This document shows, piece after piece, positions 9,345-21,604 of a DNA stretch of 64,000 bases. The position numbers were made by a program, and so were the translations under genes. The stretch lies in the NCBI GenBank assembly GCA_019426215.1, contig CM033408.1, positions 7,195,077 through 7,259,076 on the forward strand, in the 5' to 3' direction. The stretch's first letter is position 1, and each line of letters opens with the position of its first letter. The notes beneath the pieces were generated by a model. It was given only the letters and a program-made list of their open reading frames with translations. It was not told the origin of the DNA and did not search any database. Source of the stretch: Buddleja alternifolia. Taxonomy: Eukaryota > Streptophyta > Magnoliopsida > Lamiales > Scrophulariaceae.

Positions 9345-12300
9345 ATGGCTTTTATTAAGATGCCAAAGTCGATTGGGTCAAACTATGACTCATGGAAACT
9401 TAGAGCATTTACATATTTATGTTCATGTGATAATGAAATGTGCGATGTTATTACAGATGGCCCCATTCGATTCTGAAAGTTATAACTCGACCCCCTGGAG
9501 TGACTGAAGCGACTCCGGATGGTTATGCCGAGAAACTGAAGTGGAATGAACGCCAGATGATTGAAGAAGAGCAAATATAGATAATGTTGGATAAAGCACT
9601 CTCTACTCAGTGTTGATAGATAATGAGGGATTGTTCAACAAAATCAAGTTATGCAAAACTTCAAAGGAAATATGGGATAAGTTGGCTACTGTGTGTGAAT
9701 GATCTGTACAGATGAGGGAGAACAAGCTCTCTGTAGCCATGTAAAAGTTTGAGCCTTTCAAGATGCAGCCCAATGAGACACTAGATCAATTGGATGCGAG
9801 GTTTACTTCGCTTATTACAGAGTTAGCGTCATTGGACAAGGAGTTGACCAATAAGGAAATGGTCAATAAGATTTTTAAAAGTCTGATGAAGACTGTTGCA
9901 ATGAGAGAATCTCTGATGCTGGATATCATGACTCCAGAGTATGCTTTTTTGGAGCTACGGGCTTTTAAATTTGAATCGGGAGAAGTCAGTGATACATCGA
10001 CTTCAGCGATTGAATATGGAGCGTTAATTGCAACTGCTAAGAGTAAGGTAAAGCGACTAGTGGGGCAAAAGCGTCAGAATCAAATGAAGAAAAGGAAATG
10101 GCTTTATTGGTTAAGAAGTTTAAGAAACTCCTGAGATATGAAAAGAGAAACTCCAATAGACAAACTTTATACCAAACCCCTCCCCCTGCACAAGCACCCC
10201 AGTATCAAGCGTTAGTGTATTCTTATCTGCCACCTCCAGTGCCAATTCAGTACCAAGTGCCTCCATCTATGATTGAGAATCTCTTAGCGCCAATGGTTTC
10301 TGAGCCACATAGTGCAAGGTTAACAAATGAACAAAAAATGTGAACTAATCTTTGTTATAATTGCAGGAAACCGGGGTATTACCAAGTAAATTTCCCTTAT
10401 TCAAATGTATCTAAGCCCACAAGGCAAGATTAGATGGATAGAAACCAATTCAGGAGCAACTTTCGCCAACAAGGTTTGCAAGCGGAATCTGAATCATTTT
10501 CCGCATCTGAAGAGGATTTGGAATCTTCTGAAGAAAGCATCGATGATGAGCTTTCTAGTGACTCATAGCTAATTTGTCTTATGGAGATATATGAAGAAGT
10601 GTTTGAAGACTCACTACCTGAGGTATCCACTGAACTATCTCATCTTCCTACTTATGAAGAATTACTTAACAAGGTCAATGAGTATTATAAAGATTGTCAA
10701 GATGCCACTAGACTATATCAAGAACACATTGATGAGATCTCAGTGATTAAAAGTGAAAACGTGATGCTCAAAGCTGAGTTGCTAGTTCAGCAACAGTCCA
10801 TTGAAAAGAACCAATCAATTCAAATCGAGATCGCTCAGTTGAAGATTGATCTTGATATGGTAGTCAAGAGAGAAGCTAAGTTGATCGCTAGACTTGCCAA
10901 CTCAGAGCAGCCCGTCTCATCATTGTCAAAAGCTTCAAGAAAACTAGACAATGTGACTGAGGTAACCAGACTTTTTGGTGAAAAGACCAGTTTAGGTTGT
11001 GATAAATTCGGTAACAAGCCTAAGGCGTCTAAGGTTACAGCAGCCAACAAAGGAAAAAGTGTAGCCATTGTTTAGAAAAGTTCAAACAGTCAAACGCTGA
11101 ATGAACCAAAGGACAATGGTACGAGGCCAAATAAGAAAGCTAAAGCTGACTCAGGCAAGGAAAAGACGAAAGTGAATGATTCTCAAAGAAAGTTTAATCC
11201 AAACGCTCATAAGGTTAAGGAGAAACCTTGCAAGTGTGAATCAAACGCTAAGCGCCAAGTGCCCAAGGTGTAACCTAAGCTAGTGACAAGGAAATATCCG
11301 CATCAATCCACAAAGATCAACGTCATATTATCAGTACTATGATGATTATGATTACGATTATGATTATAACTATAATAAAGAATATCACTATACACCTAAA
11401 AGCACACACAACACACACCGAAACCCAAAAAGGCCAATCATCCCGCAATGAAGACTAGGCAAATATGGGTTGCAGAAGTATTAATTCATACTAATGCTAC
11501 TAATGTTAGAGGACCCATGTCACAATGGGTACCTAAAAAGAATTAGAACTGCCCTTTGAATGCAGATACTTAGAGCCAACACTGATACATCAATTTGGTA
11601 CATCAATAGTGGGTCTTCAAGGAACATGACAGGCTTAAAGGATCTTTTGATCAACTATCGTGCAACCAATGGTCCTCAAGTCTTATTTGGTGACAACTCC
11701 AAAGGTAAAACCAAAGGTATAGGTATCATGCATAGGAGAAATATCATGATAAGTGACGTATAGTATGTTAAGGGTCTTAAACATAATTTATTGAGCATTA
11801 GTCAATTCTGTGATAAAGGCTTTGAAGTTAAATTTTCAAGTGACTATTGCTATATTAACGAAGCTAAGACTGGATCTACTAAATTGAAAGGAAAAGGAAC
11901 ACATAATGTTTATTTAGTAGATTAGGGTGCAACAATCAGTAACAACCTCTTTGTCACTAAAAGTCAAAATGAATTGGGTTGGTTATGGGATAGCAAAATG
12001 AATCACCTCCACTTTATGGCAATTTCTCAGTTAATATCACTAACTGTTGTAGAGTGATTACCTATGGGTTCTTTTCAGAAAAATTGCTTATGTGATGCAT
12101 GCCAAATAGGTAAACAAATTAAATCATCTTTTAAGAAGAAACCTCATTTATCAACTTCTAGAAATCTTGAACTATTGCTTATGGATTTGTTTGGTCCTAT
12201 TCAAATCATGAGTGTTAGTGGTAAAAAGTATTCACTAGTGATAGTTGATGTTTCTCACGCTATATATGGGCAGAGTTTTTAGCATCCAAAGATGAAACTA

Positions 12301-13377
12301 GTGGCAAGCTCACATTGCTAATCTGTCAATTACAAACTTCAAAAGAATTAAAGGTGACGAGAATTAGAAGTAATACAGGAACTGAATTTACTAACCATGT
12401 TGTTGAGAAGTTTTGTACACATTTTGGAATATTTCATGAGTATTTTGCGCCTAGAATGCCTCAACATAATGGAGTTGCTGAGTGACAGAACAGAACGCTT
12501 AAAGAAGTCGCTAGGATAATGTTAGTAGAGTCTAAGCTGCCTCAAAAGTTTTGGGCCAAATGCAATCAATATCGCTTCCTACACTCAGAATCGGTGTATG
12601 ATCAACAAGCAACATGGAAAGACTCCGTACGAGTTATGGAAGGGACGTAGCCTAACGTTTCTTATTTTCATATATTTGGTTCAAAATATTTCATTCATAA
12701 CAATGGATCCCACGGCCTAAAGATATTTGATCCTAAAGCGGATGACGGAATCTTTCTAGGCTATGCTCAAAATGGAATGATTTTTTGATCCTAAATAAGA
12801 TCAAGACGAAGGCTGAGGAATCTATTCATGTTGTGTTTGATGATGCTAACCAATAACAAAGTAAAGTTAACATTGATGATGTAGGAGTTGAAGATCTTTC
12901 CCAACAAACGTCTCAGATCAATCTTGGTGATGATAGTGATGATGACGAGGATGATGAGATCTTTGTGCCCCATCCTAAGGTTACACGTGAGGTTATCAAT
13001 AATGATATTGCAAGAGATGCTGATGATCATGAAGAGAATGATCATCAAGAGCAAATTGGAACTGTGAATGATGAAGCGACTGCGTAAGAGACAAATGAAG
13101 GTCAAGCGATTGATAATCAAGAGTCTCTCAACCCGTTCCAACCAGACCATAAATGGCTTAGAGATCATCCACTAGATCTATTGATTGGAAATATTGAAGC
13201 TCCTGTGAGAACTAGAGCTGCTACATTCAACGAGGCTATGTTCGTGAGTTTCCTATCCCAAGTGGAACCAAAGAAAGAGGATGAAGTGCTTAGTGATTCA
13301 AGTTGGGGAGAAACGTTGCAAAAGGAGCATAACCAATTAAAGCGTAATAAGGTTCGGACGCTAGTTCCCAGGCCAAC
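9345..13377 (+). pseudogene. Sirevirus-like gag-pol, copy 1, many stops, truncated in RT
   Basis: Homologous to gag and pol of copy 3 (45371-50692) but full of stops and frameshifts. The start is MAFIKMPKSIGSNYDSWKL-like at 9345. The gag core is at 9763-10134. The zinc knuckle near 10355 has lost two ligands (CYNCRKPGYYQVNF, where copy 3 has H and C). Protease-like SIWYINSGSS has lost the catalytic Asp (DSG to NSG) near 11590. Integrase fragments include CDACQIGKQIKSSFKKK (12064-12282). The last recognisable segment is the RTLVPRPT tract just before the RT palm, after which the Gypsy LTR begins. The RT and RNase H of this copy are not in the window. Confidence 0.85.
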
Positions 13378-14707
13378 TGACACGGTAGAATTCTACATGT
13401 TTTTATAGCAAGAGGACTGGTTGTGTGTAGTAATAAAGTGGACAATTAAGTCCGGGATGTCGAACCCCAGAGACTTGTATTTTAATTTTACGAGAAATTA
13501 AAGCAAACAAGAACTTAAACTAAAACTAAAAATTTAAAGATTTTAAAAGCAATAAAATATTATTAGACTGATGTTGCTAAGGTGAAAAATTCCATAATAT
13601 TATTATCACTCTGATCCCTCACTCATGATAACCTATATTAGATTGGGTGTAGCAATCTCTCTTGTATGCATTAAAACTAGAATTTTCCCCGGATAAATTC
13701 AGATTTCCTCCAAATAAATCTGGCTAACAGCATCTGGAGTATGTAGCTATCCCTAGCATAAACTGACATAGAAGATGTTAATAATCCTTTTTGAACCTTA
13801 AATTACTTTCTCCCGAACAGATAATTTAAGCATAAAATCTTACAAATGGTAGCTAAACATATGAAGCATTAAGAACAAGATTAAAACACAAAGCAACAAT
13901 GGACTTAATATGAAAAATGCAATTTATAACTCAAATATCGTGATTTGGCCTAAACATGGTCTTAGTTCAAAGAATCGACTTCATCAAGAAAAATAAAAGA
14001 TAGAAAATCAAAGAAAGATTCATATTCATAGACAAATATAAATCTAATCTAAGAAAACTCCCTATTAAATTTGATGGTTGAACTTAGATCTTCATCCCTT
14101 CCATGCTTCTTGATTTCTTCACCTTCAAGGGTTTATGTACATCTTTATGAATATGTAAAAACTAAATTTAAACCCTAATAAGGCTCTATTCTCTGGGTAT
14201 TTCATGCTATAAACCCTAAAGAGCTAATCTACTATATATAAAGGTGGAAGGGGAAGACTCCAACTTGAGTTAGAATAGGAAAACGTGTAAAATCTGCTAT
14301 TTTTCCCTTTGACCTCACGTCCGGACATCAGGTATCCCACGTACGGACGTTGACCAAGTCAACATACGGATGTCAGCTGTTTCACGGTCAGACGTAAATT
14401 TTTGTATGCGCAATAATCATATTTTCTTCATGACTCTCTCTAAACATCTCCGATTTGGGTGATTAAAAATGCCACTTGAAGCCAAGACAGAGCTCTACAA
14501 CTTAGTAGAAGGACACATATTCAAATTCGGACTTTAAATACTCTGAACCTCTGCATTTCCATCCAGTTTTCCTCAATTATAATGATTTTCCACGTTTACT
14601 CAATAAGCACACAAATTAAACGCATATGTGGCATAAATTATGCATAAACCAATGTACATACCATAAATATCAGACTCTAAAATGTTTAAAATCATAACCT
14701 ATCAACA
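13378..14707 (-). mobile_element. Gypsy LTR 1 (minus strand)
   Basis: On the minus strand it starts TGTTGATAGG after a decayed polypurine tract (TAAGTTTTAGGG) and ends ...CCGTGTCA at 13378, where Sirevirus copy 1 is interrupted. It matches LTR 2 and LTR 3 throughout, including the CACGTCCGGACATCAG block near 14323 and the CTCTTGCTATAAAAACATG end. The length is 1330 bp, against about 1420-1470 for the other two. Confidence 0.8.
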
Positions 14708-15065
14708 CCCTAAAACTTATCCACTGATCGTCCTCGAGCAATGATAAAGCATAGAAATAAGATCAAGAACAACAACTAAAGAGAGATAAAACAAAAACAA
14801 AAACTAAAAGGGTAAAGTCACTTTCGTGGAGTAAACGATTGTACTTTGCATGTGCAACATGCTTTTAAACCATGATGTTACCCAAAAAAGACGAGTTATA
14901 GTCTCGTGAGGGTATGCAGACGATATACCCACAAAATCCAACAAATTTCAGATCTAACCAATTCAATGCACATCAACATAATTCACAAGAACCAATGGCA
15001 CTAAATCATCCTTTTAAAGCTAAAAAATACATACATATCAAATAATTTTTCTCATGTGACACCAA
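14708..15065 (-). other. Remnant of Gypsy 3' internal region
   Basis: Homologous to 16679-17030 and 23076-23430, which lie upstream (on the minus strand) of LTR 2 and LTR 3. It includes the block around CCGTTTACTCCACGAAAG and the ATACATACATATC tract. It breaks off abruptly at about 15065 and joins gag-start sequence, so several kilobases of internal region are deleted. No gene. Confidence 0.7.
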
Positions 15066-15256
15066 TACATACATATCGAGTACAGATTGAATAGGCGATG
15101 GTGCTACTAGTTGCATAGTTTGTAAAAGATTTTGTAACCATGCTTGTTTTAGAGGAACACTCATATCCAGAAAATAAAAAATAACAGAAAATTAAAATGT
15201 GCAATAACATAAAAAAACGAAAATTAAACAAGTTCCCGGCAACGGCACCAAAAATT
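15066..15256 (-). pseudogene. Gypsy gag N-terminus fragment with primer-binding site
   Basis: The minus-strand ATG at 15164 begins a fragment related to the gag start at 21511 (both contain QAWLQNLLQT). Upstream of it, 15228-15256 carries the primer-binding site, which reads TTTGGTGCCGTTGCCGGGAA on the minus strand, the tRNA-Asp-type site of Athila/Tat-like Gypsy elements. The gag reading is cut after about 35 codons by the internal deletion. Confidence 0.75.
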
Positions 15257-16678
15257 TTACACTATAAAACTCTACGTGTTTTTACAGCAAGAGGGTTAGT
15301 CGTGTATAGTAATAAAGTGGACAATTAAGTTCGTAATATCGAACCCACAAAGACTTGTATTTTAGTTTGACGAGAAATTAAAGCAAGCATGACCTTAAAC
15401 TAAAACTAAATATTTGAAGATTTTAAAAGCAATAAATAAACTAAAACAAGAATTATCTAAAATATTATGGAAGAAAGATATAAGAAACAAAATGTCGAAA
15501 TCAAGATAGCTATAGAAGAGAGCAACTAACACACATGTGTTGGCATAAATTAATCAATTCTTATTAAGATTATTATCACTCTGATCCCTGGCTCATGATA
15601 AACTATACTAGATTCGATGTAGCAATCTCTCTTGTATGCATTAAAAACTAGAATTTTTCCCGGATAAATCTACATTTCTTCCAAATAAATCTGGCTAACA
15701 GCATCTGGAGTATGTAGCTATCCCTAGCATCAACTGACTTAGATGATGTTATTAATCCTTTTTACACCTTAAATTATTTTCTCCCAAACAGAGCATTTAA
15801 GCATAAAATCTTACATTTGGTAGATAATCATATGAAGCATTAAGAACAAGATTAAAACACAAAACAACAATGGAATTAATATGAAAAACGTAATTTATAA
15901 TTCAAATATCATAATTTAGCCTAAACATGGCCTTAGTTTGTAGAATCTAATTCATCAAGAAAGATAAAAGATAGAAAATCAAAGAAAGATCCATATTCAT
16001 AGACAAATATAAATCTAATCTAAAAAAACTCCCTATTAAATTTGATGGTTGAACTTCGATCTTCATCCCTTCCATGTTTTTTGATTTTTTCACCTTCAAG
16101 GGTTTGTGCAGATCTTCATAAATATGTAAAAACTAAATTTAAACCCTAATAGGGCTCTATTCTCTGTGTATTTCGTGCTATAAACCCTAAAGAACTGATC
16201 TACTATATATAAGGGTGGACGGGAAAGACTCCAACTTGAGTTAGAATAGGAAAACTTATAAAATCTGCTATTTTTCCCATCAACCTCACGTCCGGACATC
16301 AAGTATCCCACATATGGACGTTGACTAAGTCAAAGTACGGACACCAACTGTTTCACGGTTGGACGTAAATTTCTGTCTGTGCAGTAATCTTGTTTTCTTT
16401 ATGACTCTCTCTAAACATCTCCGATTTGGGTGATTCAAAAAGCCACGTGAAGCCAAGACAAAGCTCTACAACATAGGACATGGACACTTCTTCAAATTCG
16501 GACTCTAAATGCTCTAAACTTCTGTATTTCCATCCATTTTTCCTCAATTGCAATGATTTTCAACCTTTACTCAATAAGCAAACAAATTAAACGCATATGT
16601 AGCATAAATCATGCATAAACCAATGTAATTAACATTAATATGAGGCTCTAAAATGCTTAAAATCATTACCTATCAACA
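15257..16678 (-). mobile_element. Gypsy LTR 2 (minus strand)
   Basis: On the minus strand it starts TGTTGATAGGTAATG directly after the polypurine tract AAGTTTGGGGG and ends just before the primer-binding site at 15256. It serves as 3' LTR for the internal region at 16679-21604 and as 5' LTR for the deleted unit at 14708-15256. A TATA-like TATATATAAGG lies near 16203-16213. Confidence 0.85.
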
Positions 16679-19600
16679 CCCCCAAACTTACCCATTGATT
16701 GTCCTCGTGCAATGATAAAGCATAGATAAAAACAAAAACAAAAAGGGTAAACTTTCTTTCGTGGAGTAAACGATTGCACTTAGCATGTGCAACAGGCCTT
16801 TAAACCTTTATGCTACCCAAAAAGGACGAGATATAGTCTTGTGAGGGTTTACAGACGATATACCCATGAAATCTAACAAATTTCAGATCCAACCAATTCA
16901 ATGCACATCAACATAATTCACAAGAACCAATGGCACAAAATGATCCTTTTAAAGCTCAAAAATATATACATATCCAATGATTTTTCTCTTGTGACACCAA
17001 TACTCGAAAAGACTCCATAGGGTGTACTGAAAATAATTCTAAGGCATTGTAGTCTGGACGCATGCTTTCCGATTTTTTGACGTTAATCCCATATCTATCA
17101 ACTTTCGATCAAACTCAAGGCTCAAGAATCATAGAAAATGTCATTGCCATTTAAATTCCATTATCGAAAATATTCAAACTTTAAACTCATGTGAAACTTC
17201 CTTTAAATTCATCAAGGCTAGATCATGTGCAATGTTTTATTCAGTTAGGCTTTCTATCGCACCCATGTATCAAGCTTTAGATCAATGACTTCCAAACTAG
17301 ATAGTTCCAGGGCATTAAGTGTAGAGACACTCCTAAGGATTTAATCGCTCGAGTGTCAAAGGCCACGAAATAAAACTAGATCTTTCATTTAATTAATTTT
17401 TTTTTTCTGGCTTGAGCTTAGCTCAAATTAGCATAATAGTACAGTATGTAGGCATGCGACTTTCACCTCCAATACATATTAGCCTGACCTCTTTGGTCAT
17501 ACCAAAATGTTGGGATTTTTAAAACATAAAAACGCAGTGGAAAGAAAAATCTCCCATGTGGCTCATCTCGATTTCACATATTTAAATTGGGTTTCGAATT
17601 CAATTACTATTCTTCGCGTATGTTGAATTCTGAACCAGCTTTGCAATCCCTTCTTGAACAGCAAATTCGTCGCTATCTCTAAATTGCCACGCCGGAGTCA
17701 AAAGCGAAAAATCCTTCTTCTTTTCTCTTGGAGGATGGCTAGAGAGAGAGAGAGAGGTTGGAATGTTTTTGACTTGGAGAGAAAGTTATGACTTAATCAC
17801 TTGTTATTTTTTCTATAAGTAGTATATTTATATTACAATAGAAAACAATAACCTAGTCTACTAATCCCCCCATAAGTGGACGCCCACTTTAAGGTTTTTA
17901 AAGCCTTTGGGCTTTAGTCCTATTTTTCTATTTAATTAATTAAATAATTAATATTATTTATCCAATAAATAAATTAATTAAAGAATCAATTAAGTCTTTT
18001 CCATCTAATGATTAATATTATTTATCCTATAAGGAATTAATTAATTAATTAACTTAATTAATTAATAAAATCATCTAATGATTAATTAATTAATTAATCA
18101 CGATATCCAATACCGAAAAATTCTCTCAAGCCTTTTCCATGATTTTTCCTTTTGCACTTCCTTTAAGCGCGACTCTTTAGGTTCGTCTCAAAAGGCAATT
18201 GGGAGGAAACCAAAAGGATGTGAGTAGCACCTAGCCAGTCACGTGGCTCACATCGTATCCCAATTGAGAACGAATGAATAGAATCATTCCAAACCTTATA
18301 CGCTGTGAATACCATACGAGTATAAACATTTTTTTCTTATATCCCAGTCAAGTGAGAGTCATGGTTTTAGTCAAACTCACATGACTTGACCATATGCTTA
18401 GCTCATAATGAATTGAGGTCAATGAGTATACATTCATGTCTAACATGAGTATCTCCTTTTGTTTTGGCCAAAGACTTTTAACCTCACTCATTCATGACTG
18501 CATTGGATATTTAGCTCAATTACTTATGAGAGAATAAATCCCATTTTACTAATCAATTAAGAATGCTACTTGCCTATCAAGTCGCACTTCGAGGTCGATC
18601 CCACCAAAGGGTGAATTGGATCAAATTACTCTAATGACAAACTTGATGTCACAAGTACATCTTCAACTCGATTCCTCAAGTCTAAGGTTCGTATCACAAC
18701 TTATCAGTTTCAACATTGACTGACAGTGAGTGAATACCCATGTGATGAAACCGATGCGAGCTGTGTTCAAACATATCAGTCCAACTGATATGTCTATGAC
18801 ATAAGTTCCCACTATCATTCCCATAGTGTTCGACTGACACTTTCTCTGTCAAAACTTACATCATACAAGTCCTTATCCTGTATTGATGTCCAGTCAATAC
18901 TCTCTTAGACTTGCGAACCCTATTTAGATAATAAGGATCAAACCCTTCTAGTGCCATTCTTCCTAACTCATAGGAAGTAGAAGGTTTGCCTCATTATCAA
19001 GGACTTTACGTTGTTTATTAACACCTTACAAATGCCTATAAGAAAACAACAAGATAATGCCTTATATATTACGAAAAGGTATTGTTTAGTTACAAGTCAA
19101 TGCGCTATAAACCTATCATCTTTATGGCATTTGAGGGCATACACTCTAACACAAAATTCAACCTTATTCATTCCATTTAGCATACAAAATTAATTAATCA
19201 GCTTATAACCTTTTGAAAAATCTAATTCAATATTTCTAGGAAAAATTCTTTAAGTGTCTCAAGATGGTTATCCAACTCCACTCCTCTACCCTCGACTTAT
19301 GTGCATTGTGAATCTTCTAAGAAAATCACATCTAGTCTAGGGTCTCCATGAGCAATATCAGAGATATATATGTTCCATTAAATTCAAATTATTCAAGAAG
19401 TCATGCCATTTTTTCAAGTTAATCAATCTCAATTCATCAATTAGAAGGACTGAACTTTTTCATGCTTGCATTTCTCAACATAAAAGCATATAAACATGAT
19501 AGCATACAAATTCTCCCCCAAACTTGAGCTAAAATAGGAACACATGATATGAATAAGCTAGGCAATACAACAAACACATGGTGATTGATCATATGAATGT

Positions 19601-20309
19601 ACTAAAAGCACAAAGTACTACCCACATACAACCCCTAAACTTAAACTCAACATTGTCTCTAATGTTGTCTCACATAAAAGCATGTAAAAGGGTATAAGAG
19701 TGCTTACAGCCAAGGATGTCAAAACAATCCTTCATCACAAATATGTTCCAAATCAAGCTCATCTCATCAAAATAGACATCTCCATACAACGGAAAATCTC
19801 TACTAACATGCTCAACATACTTAAAATAACCATAATATCAAGCATATAGAAACACATGCCAAAAGTGCATGCTCAGAGAAAACAAACAAAAAGAAAATCT
19901 AAAACTAAGAAAATCAAGAAACAAACAAAAGGAAAGCGAAAAACAAAAGAAAACTCACAAAGCTTGGGTTGCCTCCCAAGAAGTGCTCTTTTAAAGTCAC
20001 TAGCTTGGCTTGATGTAAGAGATTGGCTCAAGGTGGTTTATGTATGAATACATTGTTCGTTCTCCAATCCACTCTCGGGTATGGCTTCAACCCTTGGCCA
20101 TTGTTAGTGAAGATTGGCCAATTATATGTGCTACATATTCTATGGTTAGACAAAGCAATCATTCACTCGCGAATTTTTTTATGGTCCCTCAACACTTCAA
20201 TTACCCTATCTTCCCAATGATTCGGGTGATGATGTGGATTTCCATCCAAGCTAGAGATAACTTCTCGATTTTCTTCGCACTTCACTTTGATATAATTCAA
20301 CTCCACAAT
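16679..20309 (-). other. Gypsy 3' untranslated internal region, with nested solo LTR
   Basis: Long non-coding stretch between the gag pseudogene and LTR 2. On the minus strand it contains the AAAGAGCACTTCTTGGGAGG block (near 19970-19995), a sequence type common near the coding end of Athila/Tat-like Gypsy elements, and ends with the polypurine tract. No protease, RT, RNase H or integrase motifs appear in any frame, so this unit is non-autonomous. The short reading frames here (for example 19856-20047) show no family features. The solo Copia LTR at 17508-19151 interrupts it. Confidence 0.7.
17508..19151 (-). mobile_element. Solo Copia-type LTR, 1644 bp, target duplication CAAAA
   Basis: Begins TGTTGGGATTTTTAAAAC and ends ATACACTCTAACA on the plus strand, so both orientations give TG...CA. 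CAAAA at 17503-17507 and again at 19152-19156 is a perfect 5-bp target duplication, and the Gypsy sequence continues without loss across it, as the uninterrupted copy at 23937 shows. It has no internal region, so it is a solo LTR left by recombination. The minus orientation (TGTTAGAGTGTATGCCCTC start) resembles known plant Copia LTRs, but strand is an inference. An ATTAATTAA-rich tract occupies about 17925-18110. Confidence 0.88.
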
Positions 20310-21511
20310 TTAGGAATCTAGAAGATTATTGGCTGGTTTTTCCTGAAAGTGCCCAACACTAAAAGGATCAAAAGCATCAATGTGTAAAGACAAATCAAAA
20401 TCAATTGGATGATCAAAAACTTCATGGTTATCGAAATTAACCATATCATCTTCTATATTCATTGATAACTTACCCTCATCGGTATCGAGTACCGATTTAC
20501 CTGGTGCTGGGCGAGGTGGTGAATGAACATCAACGGTCTCAGGAAGAATAGGAGTTGGATGCACAGTGTCAGAGGACTCCACCTCTGACGTTCCAACGTT
20601 GGAGGTACCCATGTACGGGCGTAGATTGGTCGACGTACGGACGTTGTCTTTATCACATTCAGATGTGCTGTTCAGCAGCGTATCATCTTTCGAAAATTCT
20701 CCGGACATTCAAATGTTGGCTGCCTCACATTTGGGGGTCTTGTTCAAAGGAGAAATTTCTGAATTCTCCAACTTTGTCTCATCATCATCCTCGGGATATA
20801 ACTCATCCCCTCGGGCCAATTGCTCCAGCTTTCTCCATGCAGTTTGAGCATCCAATCCCAAGAGATCACCACCGGCTCTAGCATTGAGTCGATGTCTTAC
20901 TCTCGATCGAACTCCATCATAAAAATATTGCACAAAATTTCTCAAAGAATAATTGTGGGTTGGACATTTTATCATCATACTCAAATACCTAGCCCATGCT
21001 CTGGCTAATGATTCTCCTTATTCTGCTGGAATCTTGATATTTTACTTTGGAGTTTGTCAATCCTTGGTTTAGGAAAGAATTTATCCAAGAATTTCTCAAC
21101 AAGCTCTCCCCAAGTTGTGATGAACTGTGAAGGTAGAGACATATACCAAACTTTTCCTTCATCCTTAAGGGAAAACCGAAAAAGTTGAAGGCGAGTGGCA
21201 TCGAATTCTATTGGATGGACATTTACATGAATCATATTCTCGAAATCCTCCTAGTGTTCATGTGGAATTTCACTTGGATCCCCGTAAAATGGGTTGTTCT
21301 GAACCATAGTGATTAGGTCAGTCGGAATACAGGAATTTGGTGTGTGGAAGGGTGGTAAGATAACTGGTCCTAGAAAAGTATACACTCGAGGAGGTTGGCT
21401 ATCACCAACTAATTCAATAGGCGCTGGTGCTACTGGTTGTATAGTTTGTAAAAGATTTTGTAACCATGCTTGATTTTCCGGAAAACTCATTTCCATAAAA
21501 TCGGTGGCCAT
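20310..21511 (-). pseudogene. Gypsy gag, the only coding remnant of a non-autonomous element
   Basis: Gag forms the particle that packages element RNA. The start ATG is at 21511, about 70 bases after the primer-binding site. After an 85-residue Pro-rich segment, a TAG stops the frame at 21251. The Retrotrans_gag domain continues below it (FSLKDEGKVWYMSLP, TTWGELVEKFLDKFFPK) to about 21005, where another break occurs. The rest of the domain is at 20984-20709 (KCPTHNYSLRNFVQYFYDGV and an AGGDLLGLDAQTAWRKLEQL tract). The acidic tail at 20708-20310 has no known domain. No pol follows. At least one stop and one frameshift make it a pseudogene. Confidence 0.8.
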
Positions 21512-21579
21512 TATTCGAACCTGGCAATAAAAAATAACAGAAAATTAAAACTTGCAATAAAATAAAAAACTAAAATTAA

Positions 21580-21604
21580 ACAAGTCCTCGACAACGACAC
21601 CAAA
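21580..21604 (-). promoter_or_regulatory. Gypsy primer-binding site after LTR 3
   Basis: On the minus strand TTTGGTGTCGTTGTCGAGGA follows the LTR end. It is the Asp-tRNA-type primer site of Athila/Tat-like Gypsy elements with a few changes from TGGCGCCGTTGCCGGGGA. Confidence 0.75.
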
